This document shows, in pieces, positions 26,757 to 34,806 of a stretch of DNA of 64,000 nucleotides; within the stretch, counting starts at the first letter, position 1; each line of letters opens with the position of its first letter. The DNA comes from Streptomyces collinus. Its GTDB lineage: Bacteria > Actinomycetota > Actinomycetes > Streptomycetales > Streptomycetaceae. The position numbers and the translations under genes were made by a program. The notes beneath the pieces are model-generated. The model was given only the letters and a program-made list of their open reading frames with translations. It was not told where the DNA came from and searched no databases. Location: contig NZ_CP133771.1 in assembly GCF_031348265.1 (NCBI RefSeq), positions 930,001-994,000 on the forward strand. Reading direction: 5' to 3'.

Positions 26757-28250
26757 ATGACCTCTCCGCTCATCTCCCCCACGTCCGACGGGCGTTGGAC
26801 GCCACGGCTCTGGGGCACCCTGCTCGTGCTCTGCGCCGCGATGTTCCTGGACGCCCTGGACGTGTCCATGGTCGGCGTCGCCCTGCCGTCCATCGGCGCC
26901 GACCTCGGCCTGTCGACCTCGGCGCTGCAATGGATCGTCAGCGGCTACATCCTGGGCTACGGCGGACTGCTGCTCCTCGGCGGCCGTGCCGCCGACCTGC
27001 TGGGCCGGCGCCAGGTCTTCCTCGTGGCCCTCGGCGTCTTCGCACTCGCCTCGCTGCTCGGCGGTCTCGTCGACTCCGGGCCGCTGCTCATCGCCAGCCG
27101 CTTCATCAAGGGCCTGAGCGCGGCCTTCACCGCCCCCGCCGGCCTGTCGATCATCACCACGACGTTTCCCGAAGGCCCCCTGCGCAACCGCGCCCTGGCC
27201 ATCTACACCACCTGCGGCGCCACCGGCTACTCGATGGGCCTGGTCTTCTCCGGCCTGCTCACGGAGGCCAGCTGGCGGCTCACCATGCTCCTGCCCGCCC
27301 CCGTCGCGCTGATCGCCCTGTTCGTGGGCATGAAGCTGCTGCCGCGCACCGAGCGCGAGCGCGGCAAGGGCGGCTACGACGTCCCCGGCGCCGTCCTCGG
27401 CACCGCCTCGATGCTACTGCTCGTCTTCACCGTCGTCGAGGCGCCCGAGGTGGGCTGGGGCTCGGCCCGCACCGTCCTGTCCTTCGCCGCGGTGGCCGTC
27501 CTCCTGGCGGCCTTCGTCGCCGTCGAGCGGCGCAGCCCCAGCCCGCTGATCCGGCTCGGCGTGCTGCGCTCGGGGCCGCAAGTGCGAGCCCAGCTGGGCG
27601 CGTTGACGTTCGTCGGCAGCTACATCGGCTTCCAGTTCCTGGTCACCTTGTACATGCAGCAGCTGCTCGGCTGGTCCGCGCTGCACACGGCCCTGGCCTT
27701 CCTGCCGGCGGGCGCGCTGGTGGCACTGTCCGCGACGAAGGTCGGAGCCGTCATCGACCGCTTCGGCACCGCCCGGCTGATGGTGCTGGGCTTCGCGCTG
27801 ATGGTCACCGGGTACGTGCTGTTCCTGCGCATCGACCTCGACCCGGTCTACGCGGCGGTGATCCTTCCGACGATGCTGCTGGTCGGCTCGGGCTTCGCGC
27901 TGACCTTCCCGTCCCTCAACGTCCAGGCCACCAACGGCGTGGACGAGCACGAGCAAGGCATGGTCTCCGGGCTGCTCAACACCTCGGTCCAGGTCGGCGG
28001 CGCGATCTTCCTCGCCGTGGTGACGGCGGTGGTCACCGCGAACTCCCCCGAGGGCGGCAACCCCTCGCCGCAGGCCGTCCTGGACAGTTACCGGCCCGGC
28101 CTGGTGGTCGTGACGCTCGTCGCCCTCGCGGGCCTGCTGATCACCCTCACGGGCCTGCGCCCCCGCCGGGACCGGCCGTCCTCCGGGCCGTCCGTCGTGG
28201 TCGCCAAGTCCACCCCGAAGGAGGCGGAGCGCGTCGCCGTCCGCGACTAG
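26757..28250 (+). CDS. DHA2-family drug:proton efflux pump (14 helices)
   Basis: A 497-aa MFS protein of the 14-helix DHA2 group. FLDALDVSMVGVALPSIGADLGLSTSALQWIVSGYILGYGGLLLLGGRAADLLGRR carries the motif D1 and motif A pattern, and the antiporter motif C is seen near GATGYSMGLVFSG. The divergent MarR repressor is the likely regulator, so the substrate is probably a toxic compound or antibiotic. Strong terminator at 28279. Confidence 0.92.
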   Translation: MTSPLISPTSDGRWTPRLWGTLLVLCAAMFLDALDVSMVGVALPSIGADLGLSTSALQWIVSGYILGYGGLLLLGGRAADLLGRRQVFLVALGVFALASLLGGLVDSGPLLIASRFIKGLSAAFTAPAGLSIITTTFPEGPLRNRALAIYTTCGATGYSMGLVFSGLLTEASWRLTMLLPAPVALIALFVGMKLLPRTERERGKGGYDVPGAVLGTASMLLLVFTVVEAPEVGWGSARTVLSFAAVAVLLAAFVAVERRSPSPLIRLGVLRSGPQVRAQLGALTFVGSYIGFQFLVTLYMQQLLGWSALHTALAFLPAGALVALSATKVGAVIDRFGTARLMVLGFALMVTGYVLFLRIDLDPVYAAVILPTMLLVGSGFALTFPSLNVQATNGVDEHEQGMVSGLLNTSVQVGGAIFLAVVTAVVTANSPEGGNPSPQAVLDSYRPGLVVVTLVALAGLLITLTGLRPRRDRPSSGPSVVVAKSTPKEAERVAVRD

Positions 28251-28278
28251 CGCATAACCCGGGGGACCGCCTCCGACC

Positions 28279-28314
28279 GTGCGCCCGGCGGGCTGCCTTG
28301 CCCGCCGGGCGCAC
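28279..28314. terminator. Hairpin terminator after efflux gene
   Basis: GTGCGCCCGGCGGGC (28279-28293) pairs perfectly with 28300-28314 around a TGCCTT loop: a 15-bp stem. Confidence 0.8.
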
Positions 28315-28332
28315 CCCTGTTTCACTCGCCGT

Positions 28333-28617
28333 ATGACCAGTAACGGGGGACGGCGCACACAGGCCGAACGGGACGCGATCACCGTCGAGATCGGGTACGC
28401 GCTGTGCAGCGCGGCCTTCGCGGCGGCGGTGGTGTTCGGGGCCGTGGCGGGGCCCGCGCTGCTCTTCGACCTGCCGGAGACGCCGGAGCGCCTGCTGCCC
28501 CTCGCCGGTCTGGTGCTCGCGCCGGTGCTCTTCGCCGTCCGGGTCGTCAGTGTGCTGGTCCGGTTCCGCAAGGCCGGTCAGCCCAGCCAGCCCGGCCGCA
28601 CCAGCCCCGACTCGTAG
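28333..28617 (+). CDS. Small two-helix membrane protein
   Basis: A 94-aa protein: a polar N-terminus (GGRRTQAERDAITVEIG), then two hydrophobic helices at about 22-45 and 55-75 and an Arg/Pro/Ser tail. It looks like an uncharacterised Streptomyces family (I recall DUF6332). I know no function. Its last 40 bases overlap, in opposite orientation, the end of the response regulator gene. Confidence 0.65.
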   Translation: MTSNGGRRTQAERDAITVEIGYALCSAAFAAAVVFGAVAGPALLFDLPETPERLLPLAGLVLAPVLFAVRVVSVLVRFRKAGQPSQPGRTSPDS

Positions 28618-29243
28618 GCGAGAACGACCAGTTGGGCCCGGTCGCGGGCACCGAGCTTCACCATCGTGCGGCTGACGTGGGTCTTCGCGGTGAGCGGGCT
28701 GACGACCAGGCGGCGGGCGATCTCCTCGTTGGACAGGCCGATGCCGACCAGCGCCATCACCTCCCGCTCCCGCTCGGTGAGCCGGGCCAGGGCGCCGGCC
28801 GCCGCCGGCTCCTTGGAGCGGGAGGCGAACTCGGAGATCAGCCGCCGTGTGACACCCGGCGACAGCAGCGCGTCGCCCGCGACCACCGCCCGTACGGCGC
28901 GCAGGAGTTCCTCCGGCTCGGTGTCCTTGACCAGGAAGCCGGAGGCGCCGGAGCGGATCGCCTCGAAGACGTACTCGTCGAGCTCGAAGGTGGTGAGCAT
29001 GACGACCCTGACGTCCTTCAGACCGGCGTCACCGGTCACCTGCCGGGTCGCGGCGAGGCCGTCGAGGGCGGGCATGCGGATGTCCATCAGGACCACGTCG
29101 GGCCGCAGTTCGCGGATGCGGCGCACGGCCTCCGCGCCGTCGGCGGCCTCCGCGGCCACCTCGATGTCGGGCTGCGCGTCGAGCAGCGCCCGGAACCCCG
29201 CCCGTACCAGTGACTGGTCGTCGGCGAGCAGTACGCGGATCAC
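28578..29243 (-). CDS. NarL/FixJ-type response regulator
   Basis: A 221-aa two-component regulator. The receiver domain has ADDQ, the phospho-acceptor Asp in VVLMDIRMP (about residue 54) and the Lys in LVKD. The LuxR-type helix-turn-helix is LTEREREVMALVGIGLSNEEIARRLVVSPLTAKTHVSRTMVKLG at about 150-193. The kinase gene ends in a 4-base ATGA overlap with this start, so the pair is translationally coupled. Confidence 0.95.
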   Translation of the reverse strand: MIRVLLADDQSLVRAGFRALLDAQPDIEVAAEAADGAEAVRRIRELRPDVVLMDIRMPALDGLAATRQVTGDAGLKDVRVVMLTTFELDEYVFEAIRSGASGFLVKDTEPEELLRAVRAVVAGDALLSPGVTRRLISEFASRSKEPAAAGALARLTEREREVMALVGIGLSNEEIARRLVVSPLTAKTHVSRTMVKLGARDRAQLVVLAYESGLVRPGWLG

Positions 29244-30484
29244 CGGTCCTCCTGCATCGGTCGGTGAGATGTGCCGGCGGAAGACGGGAGCGGCAGCACG
29301 GCGAGCACCCGGAACCCGCCGTCCGGGCGGGGGCCCGCCTCGATGGTGCCCCCCAGGGCGGCGGCCCGCTCCCGCATGCCGGCGAGCCCGTTACCACTGC
29401 CGCCCGCATCGTCCCCGGTCGCGGGCCCGTCGTCGTCCACGCGCAGCCGCAGCACCCGCGCGTCGTGCGCCAGGTGCACGCGCGCGTGCCGCGAACCCGA
29501 GTGGCGTACGACGTTGGTCAGGGCCTCCTGGACGATCCGGAAGGCGGCGAGGTCCGTGCCGGGGGCGAGGCGCGGCGGCTTCCCCTCGACGTCGACCGTG
29601 AGGCCCGCGCCCGCGGCCTGCTCCACCAGTTCGGGCAGCCGGTCGAGCCCGGGCGCGGGGGTGCGCGGCGCGTCACCGGGGGCGCGCAGCGTGTCGAGCA
29701 CCTGGCGCACCTCGCCGAGTGCCTCCTTGCTCTGGTCCTTGATGGTGGTGAGGGCCGTGCGGGCCTGTTCGGGGTCGGTGTCGAGGAGCGCGAGGCCGAC
29801 CCCGGCCTGCACGTTGATGACGGAGATGCTGTGTGCGAGGACGTCGTGCAGCTCCCGCGCGATCCGTAGCCGCTCCTCGTCGGCCCGCCGCCGCGCGGCC
29901 TCGGCACGCTCGGCCCGTTCGCGGACCCACTGCTCGCGCCGGACGCGGAACAGCTCCGACACCGCCGCGATGGCCACCAGCCAGGTGGCGACGACGATCT
30001 CCTCGCCCCAGGAGACGGCTGAGTCGCCGGACGGCGGCAGCCACCGGAAGAGCCAGTGCGCCACCAGGACGTGCCCGGCCCAGAGCATGCCCATCGCGGC
30101 CCAGGCCGCCCGGCGGTGCCCGGCGACGACGGCACTGAAGCAGGCCAGGGCGACGGTGAAGAGCACCGGCCCGTAGGGATACCCGGCCCCCAGATAGACC
30201 ATGACGGCGGCCGCCGTGCCGAACACCACCGCCACCGGATACCGCTTGCGCCACAGCAGCAGCCCGGCGGCCACCAGCAGCAGCACCCGTGCGAAGAGAT
30301 CCAGTTCCGCCCGCTCGCCCTGCTGCCCGTGGGCGGCGAAGCCCGAGCCGACCAGGACGAACACGGTCACGAGGACCGTGGAGCGCCAGGGCCATCGCGT
30401 CGCGGGGCGCTCCCACCGGTCCCACGGCGGGGGCCCGTGCCGCCACCCCTGCGGCGGGCCGCTCCGCGCGCGCTGCTCGTCCAT
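29240..30484 (-). CDS. DesK/NarX-type sensor histidine kinase
   Basis: The 414-aa kinase has five to six hydrophobic helices in residues 35-170 with almost no extracytoplasmic loop, so it senses within or at the membrane. A short coiled coil follows (RREQWVRERAERAEAARRRADEERLR), then the HisKA_3 box with the phosphorylated His in ARELHDVLAHSISVINVQAG, and an HATPase domain (NVVRHSGSRHARVHLA; GNGLAGMRERAAALGG). Its partner is the overlapping response regulator. The signal is unknown; cell-envelope or membrane stress is typical for this branch. Confidence 0.94.
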   Translation of the reverse strand: MDEQRARSGPPQGWRHGPPPWDRWERPATRWPWRSTVLVTVFVLVGSGFAAHGQQGERAELDLFARVLLLVAAGLLLWRKRYPVAVVFGTAAAVMVYLGAGYPYGPVLFTVALACFSAVVAGHRRAAWAAMGMLWAGHVLVAHWLFRWLPPSGDSAVSWGEEIVVATWLVAIAAVSELFRVRREQWVRERAERAEAARRRADEERLRIARELHDVLAHSISVINVQAGVGLALLDTDPEQARTALTTIKDQSKEALGEVRQVLDTLRAPGDAPRTPAPGLDRLPELVEQAAGAGLTVDVEGKPPRLAPGTDLAAFRIVQEALTNVVRHSGSRHARVHLAHDARVLRLRVDDDGPATGDDAGGSGNGLAGMRERAAALGGTIEAGPRPDGGFRVLAVLPLPSSAGTSHRPMQEDR

Positions 30485-30534
30485 ACCGGCCACGCTAGAC
30501 GCCACGCCGCCGCAGCCGCGTCACCCCGGCGTGG

Positions 30535-30570
30535 TGATCGCGCGTACTCCCCGGGAAGTACGCGCGATCA
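30535..30570. terminator. Hairpin behind the TetR gene
   Basis: TGATCGCGCGTACT (30535-30548) pairs perfectly over 14 bp with 30557-30570 around an eight-base loop. It separates the TetR gene from the kinase gene on the same strand, so it ends TetR transcription. It could also be an operator for the two-component genes. Confidence 0.6.
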
Positions 30571-30589
30571 ACGGCAAGCCCCCGGCGGG

Positions 30590-31282
30590 CTACCGGGGCC
30601 CGGGAACCAGCCCCACCCCTCGGGCGAGTTGTCCCACCGCGTGCCGGAAGAACGTCTCCCGGTCCTCCACGACCCGGTTGAACTGGCCGAACAGCTCGAA
30701 GCCGACCAGTCCGTACAGCTGGGCCCAGGCGGCGACGAGGGCCGTGACGACCTCTGGGGGGAGGTCGGGAGCGAGGTCGGCGGCCATGCGCTCGGCCTCC
30801 GGCCGGAGGTCGTCCGCCAGCGCGGGCCGGTCGGGAGCCGCTCCCCGGTGGGCGTCGCGGGCGATGCCGATGAGCAGCAGGCCGACGCGGGCGGCGGCCG
30901 GGACGGTGGTGTCGGGGGCCGTGTAGCCGGGGACCGGTGATCCGTAGATCAGCGCGTACTCGTGGGGATGGTCCAGCGCCCAGCCGCGCACCGCCTGGCA
31001 GACCGAGATCCAGCGCTCGAAGGGCGGGGCCGCCGCCTCGTGGGCCGCCTCGGCGCTCTCCCCGAGGGAGTCGTAGGCGTCGATGATGAGCGCGGTCAGC
31101 AGGTCGTCACGGCTGGGGAAGTAGCGGTACAGCGCGGAGGAGACCATGCCGAGCTCACGGGCCACGGCCCGCAGGGAGAGCCGGGCGGCGCCCTCCGCCG
31201 CGAGCTGTCTGCGGGCCTCGTCCTTGATGGCCGCGGTGACTTCGATCCTGGCCCGGGCACGGGCGCCCTGTGCGGTGCTCAT
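30590..31282 (-). CDS. TetR-family regulator
   Basis: A 230-aa TetR protein. LSLRAVARELGMVSSALYRYFPSRDDLLTALI at 35-66 is the helix-turn-helix. The C-terminal domain (FERWISVCQAVRGWALDHPHEYALIYGSPVPGY; WAQLYGLVGFELFGQFNRVV) is of the WHG/TetR_C type. The start is the ATG at 31280-31282. It is divergent from the deazaflavin-type enzyme gene at 31453, and two copies of GAGCAGTGCTC lie in between, the likely operators. Confidence 0.93.
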   Translation of the reverse strand: MSTAQGARARARIEVTAAIKDEARRQLAAEGAARLSLRAVARELGMVSSALYRYFPSRDDLLTALIIDAYDSLGESAEAAHEAAAPPFERWISVCQAVRGWALDHPHEYALIYGSPVPGYTAPDTTVPAAARVGLLLIGIARDAHRGAAPDRPALADDLRPEAERMAADLAPDLPPEVVTALVAAWAQLYGLVGFELFGQFNRVVEDRETFFRHAVGQLARGVGLVPGPR

Positions 31283-31344
31283 GCCGGGCAGTCTCCCATG
31301 AGAACGGAGCAGTGCACACAGAACGGAGCGCTGAACAAAATCGA

Positions 31345-31411
31345 GAGCAGTGCTCTTGCACGGACGGGGTGAGCCCGTGCACACTGGCATCAGAGAGCGA
31401 GAGCAGTGCTC
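31345..31411. promoter_or_regulatory. Twin TetR operators around a promoter
   Basis: The odd palindrome GAGCAGTGCTC occurs at 31345-31355 and again at 31401-31411, 56 bases apart, each preceded by GA. Related half sites (GGAGCAGTGCAC, GAGAGCACCGC) flank them. TTGCAC at 31356 and CACACT at 31380, 18 bases apart, could be the rightward promoter between them. Confidence 0.6.
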
Positions 31412-31452
31412 ACAGAAGAGAGCACCGCTTCGCCGCCACCCGAGGGGGCCCC

Positions 31453-31902
31453 ATGTCCACGCACGTCCAGAAGCCCGGCTGGTTCACCGTCAACGTCTTC
31501 AACCGCATCGTGGCCTGGATGACCCGCCGCGGTATCAGCGTCTGGGGCTCCCGCGTCCTCGCCGTCCGCGGCCGCAAGAGCGGCCAGTGGCGCACCACCC
31601 CGGTGAACCTGCTGACCCTGGACGGCAAGCAGTACCTGGTCGCGCCCCGCGGCCATGTGCAGTGGACGCACAACATGCGCGCCGCGGGCGGCGGCGAACT
31701 GCACCTCGGCAAGCGCGTGGACGCCTTCACCGCGGCCGAGGTGGGCGACGACGACAAGACCCCGGTCCTGCGCGCCTACCTCAAGCGCTGGAAGGCGGAG
31801 GTCGGGGTCTTCTTCAACGGAGTCGGCCCCGACTCCCCCGACGCCGAACTGCGCCGCATCGCCCCCGACCACCCGGTCTTCGAGATCACTCCGACGAACT
31901 GA
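31453..31902 (+). CDS. Nitroreductase/deazaflavin-dependent-type protein
   Basis: A 149-aa split beta-barrel protein of the Ddn/DUF385 family that binds F420 in mycobacteria and relatives. VLAVRGRKSGQWRTTPVNLLTLDGKQYLVAPRGHVQWTHNMRAAG at 35-80 is the diagnostic stretch with the cofactor-phosphate Arg/Lys. The reaction is unknown; reduction of quinones or xenobiotics is usual for the family. Divergent TetR control suggests induction by a small molecule. Its 3' end overlaps the convergent reductase gene by 17 bases. Confidence 0.85.
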   Translation: MSTHVQKPGWFTVNVFNRIVAWMTRRGISVWGSRVLAVRGRKSGQWRTTPVNLLTLDGKQYLVAPRGHVQWTHNMRAAGGGELHLGKRVDAFTAAEVGDDDKTPVLRAYLKRWKAEVGVFFNGVGPDSPDAELRRIAPDHPVFEITPTN

Positions 31903-33127
31903 CCTCGCCGCCCGCGGCGGGACGGCGGTCCAGCGCGGCCAGGGCACGCTGGGCCACCGGATACGTGCGGACGATCTCGCCCAGCGACGTCGAGCCCTGC
32001 GTGATCCCCTTGAACGCCCTCCACGCCGGGCGCAAGCCCGTCAGCGCCCCGTGGAACAGGCCGGGACGCCGCTCGAACACCGTCAGCAGCCGCTTGCCGA
32101 CACTCATCTCCACCCCGAGCCCGGCCTTGACGGCGAACGCGTAGTTGAGAGCCTGCCGACGCGTGTCCACAGCGTCGTGCGCCTCGGCGATCCGCACCGC
32201 CCACTCCCCCGCGAGCCGGCCGGAGCGCAGCGCGAAGGAGATGCCCTCACGGGTCCACGGCTCCAGCAGCCCCGCGGCGTCACCGCACACCAGCACCCGC
32301 CCGCGCGAGAGCGGCGAGTCGTCGGCCCGGCAGCGGGTCAGGTGCCCCGAGGAGATGCTCGGTTCGAAGCCGGCGAGGCCGAGCCGCCCGATGAACTCCT
32401 CCAAATACCGCTTGGTCGCCGCGCCTTCACCACGGGCCGAGATCACCCCGACCGTCAGGGTGTCGCCCTTGGGGAAGACCCAGCCGTAACTGCCGGGCAT
32501 GGGGCCCCAGTCGATGAGCACCCGGCCCTTCCAGTCCTCGGCGACGGTCTCCGGCACCGGGATCTCCGCCTCCAGGCCGAGATCCACCTGGGCGAGCTTG
32601 ACCCCGACATGCGCCCCTATGCGACTGGCACTGCCGTCCGCCCCGACGACGGCCCGCGCGAGCACGACCTCGCCGCCCTGCAGGACCACGGCGACCGTGC
32701 GCCGGTCCGGCACCGTCGAGCCGTGCTGCTCGACCCGCTGGACCGTGACGCCCGTCCGCAGCTCGGCACCCGCCTTCTGCGCGTGCTCGACCAACTGCTG
32801 GTCGAACTCGGGCCGGTTGATCAGCCCGAACAGCATCTGCTTCGAGCGGCGCGTGCGCGTGAACCGGCCGTTGTTGGAGAACGTCACCGCGTACACCCGG
32901 TCCCTGAGCGGCAGCTCGAAGCCGGGCGGCAGGGCGTCGCGCGAGGGGCCGATGATGCCGCCGCCGCACGTCTTGTACCGCGGCAGTTCGGCCTTCTCCA
33001 GCAACAGCACGCGTCTGCCGGCCACCGCCGCCGCATAGGCGGCCGAAGCGCCCGCGGGTCCCGCGCCCACCACGACGACGTCCCACACCTGCCGCACGTC
33101 GTCCGCCGAAGAGTTCTCGCTGCTCAC
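31886..33127 (-). CDS. Geranylgeranyl-reductase-family FAD oxidoreductase
   Basis: A 413-aa flavoprotein. DVVVVGAGPAGASAAYAAAVAGRRVLLLEK is the FAD-binding dinucleotide motif (16-45), RYKTCGGGI is the family's Cys/Gly motif after it, VVGADGSASRIG is the second FAD motif, and RVLVCGDAAGLLEPWTREGISFALRSG is the GD motif. Enzymes of this family reduce isoprenoid double bonds, for example of menaquinone side chains or geranylgeranyl lipids. The start is a GTG. It is divergent from the M20 peptidase. Confidence 0.9.
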   Translation of the reverse strand: MSSENSSADDVRQVWDVVVVGAGPAGASAAYAAAVAGRRVLLLEKAELPRYKTCGGGIIGPSRDALPPGFELPLRDRVYAVTFSNNGRFTRTRRSKQMLFGLINRPEFDQQLVEHAQKAGAELRTGVTVQRVEQHGSTVPDRRTVAVVLQGGEVVLARAVVGADGSASRIGAHVGVKLAQVDLGLEAEIPVPETVAEDWKGRVLIDWGPMPGSYGWVFPKGDTLTVGVISARGEGAATKRYLEEFIGRLGLAGFEPSISSGHLTRCRADDSPLSRGRVLVCGDAAGLLEPWTREGISFALRSGRLAGEWAVRIAEAHDAVDTRRQALNYAFAVKAGLGVEMSVGKRLLTVFERRPGLFHGALTGLRPAWRAFKGITQGSTSLGEIVRTYPVAQRALAALDRRPAAGGEVSSSE

Positions 33128-33317
33128 GATGGTCTACTGCTCCCGATCAAGCCGCCTGCCGCTGTCTCCCGCATCCTACGGCGGCGGTCACCGCAGGCCG
33201 CTGTGGGAGGATCGGCGACGTGGGTGTCCCTTACACCGGGCCACGCCCACATCACACGATCGCCGCGTACCGAGACGTACGCATCCGTACAACGTCGCAC
33301 CCACGAGGAGCGTGCCC

Positions 33318-34673
33318 ATGTCGTCGAATCCGGTCGCCGAGACCGTCGCCTCGCTGATGCCCAGGGCGAAGGAGGAGCTCACCGAACTGGTGGCCTTCCG
33401 GTCGGTGGCGGACTTCGACCAGTTCCCGAAGAGCGAGAGCGAGGGCGCGGCACGCTGGGTCGCGGACGCGCTCACCGCCGAGGGCTTCCAGGACGTGGCC
33501 CTGCTCGACACCCCCGACGGCACGCAGTCGGTCTACGGCTACCTGCCCGGACCGGCCGGCGCGAAGACCGTCCTGCTCTACGCCCACTACGACGTGCAGC
33601 CGCCGCTGGACGAGGCCGCCTGGACGACGCCGCCGTTCGAGCTGACCGAGCGGGACGGACGCTGGTACGGGCGCGGGGCCGCCGACTGCAAGGGCGGTCT
33701 GATCATGCACCTGCTGGCGCTGCGCGCGCTGAAGGCGAACGGCGGGATCCCCGTCGGCGTCAAGGTGATCGCCGAGGGCTCCGAGGAGATGGGCACGGGC
33801 GGTCTGGAGCGGTATGCCGAGGCCCACCCCGAGCTGCTCGCGGCGGACACGATCGTCATCGGCGACGCGGGCAACTTCCGCGCCGGTCTGCCGACCGTGA
33901 CCTCCACCCTGCGCGGTATGACCCTCGTCCGGGTGCGGATCGACACGCTCGCGGGCAACCTCCACTCGGGCCAGTTCGGCGGCGCCGCGCCCGACGCGCT
34001 CGCCGCGCTGATCCGCGTCCTGGACTCGCTGCGCGCCGAGGACGGTTCGACGACCGTCGAGGGGCTCTCCGGGGGTGCTGCCTGGGAAGGGCTGGAGTAC
34101 GGAGAGGAGCAGTTCCGGCAGGACGCCAAGGTGCTCGACGGTGTGGAGCTGATCGGGTCCGGTACGGTCGCCGACCGGATCTGGGCGCGCCCGGCCGTCA
34201 CGGTCATCGGCATCGACTGCCCGCCGGTCGTCGGGGCGACCCCGTCCGTGCAGGCGAGTGCCCGGGCCCTGGTCAGTCTGCGGGTGCCGCCGGGGGTGGA
34301 CGCGGGCGAGGCGACCAAGCTGCTCCAGGCGCATCTGGAGACACACACGCCGTGGGGTGCGCGGGTGAGCACCGAGCAGATCGGTGAGGGCCAGGCGTTC
34401 CGCGCCGACACCGGCAGCCCGGCGTACCAGGCCATGGCGGCGGCGATGGCGATCGCCTACCCGGGCCAGGAGATGCAGTACGCGGGGCAGGGCGGCTCCA
34501 TCCCGCTGTGCAACACGCTGGCCGCCCTCTACCCGCGCGCGGAGATCCTGCTCATCGGGCTGAGCGAGCCGGAGGCGCAGATCCACGCGGTGAACGAGAG
34601 CGTGTCACCCGACGAGCTGGAGCGGCTGTCGGTGGCGGAGGCGCTGTTCCTGCGGAACTACGCGGCGAGCTGA
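33318..34673 (+). CDS. M20-family metallopeptidase (dipeptidase)
   Basis: The 451-aa enzyme carries the M20 di-zinc site: VLLYAHYDVQPP with the first His-x-Asp, YGRGAADCKGG with the bridging Asp, EGSEEMGTGG with the catalytic Glu and metal Glu, DTIVIGDAG with the metal Asp, and the final His in AQIHAVNESV. The carnosinase-like (CNDP) lid domain lies at about 200-320. The ATG at 33318 follows GAGGAG; the frame is open further up but without a good start. Likely cytoplasmic peptide turnover. Confidence 0.93.
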   Translation: MSSNPVAETVASLMPRAKEELTELVAFRSVADFDQFPKSESEGAARWVADALTAEGFQDVALLDTPDGTQSVYGYLPGPAGAKTVLLYAHYDVQPPLDEAAWTTPPFELTERDGRWYGRGAADCKGGLIMHLLALRALKANGGIPVGVKVIAEGSEEMGTGGLERYAEAHPELLAADTIVIGDAGNFRAGLPTVTSTLRGMTLVRVRIDTLAGNLHSGQFGGAAPDALAALIRVLDSLRAEDGSTTVEGLSGGAAWEGLEYGEEQFRQDAKVLDGVELIGSGTVADRIWARPAVTVIGIDCPPVVGATPSVQASARALVSLRVPPGVDAGEATKLLQAHLETHTPWGARVSTEQIGEGQAFRADTGSPAYQAMAAAMAIAYPGQEMQYAGQGGSIPLCNTLAALYPRAEILLIGLSEPEAQIHAVNESVSPDELERLSVAEALFLRNYAAS

Positions 34674-34761
34674 CCGCCTCGCCCGCGACGGAAGGCCCTC
34701 GCCCCCGCCGGACCGGTGATCGACTGGCTGTGGCCGGGAGGCCGGCGAGGCAGACGTCGAC

Positions 34762-34794
34762 GGGGTGGAGCCAGGGTCGTCCTGGCTCCACCCC
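34762..34794. terminator. Bidirectional hairpin terminator
   Basis: GGGGTGGAGCCAGG (34762-34775) pairs perfectly with 34781-34794 around GTCGT: a 14-bp stem between the convergent peptidase and esterase genes. Confidence 0.85.
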
Positions 34795-34806
34795 ATGGTG
34801 CGCATG

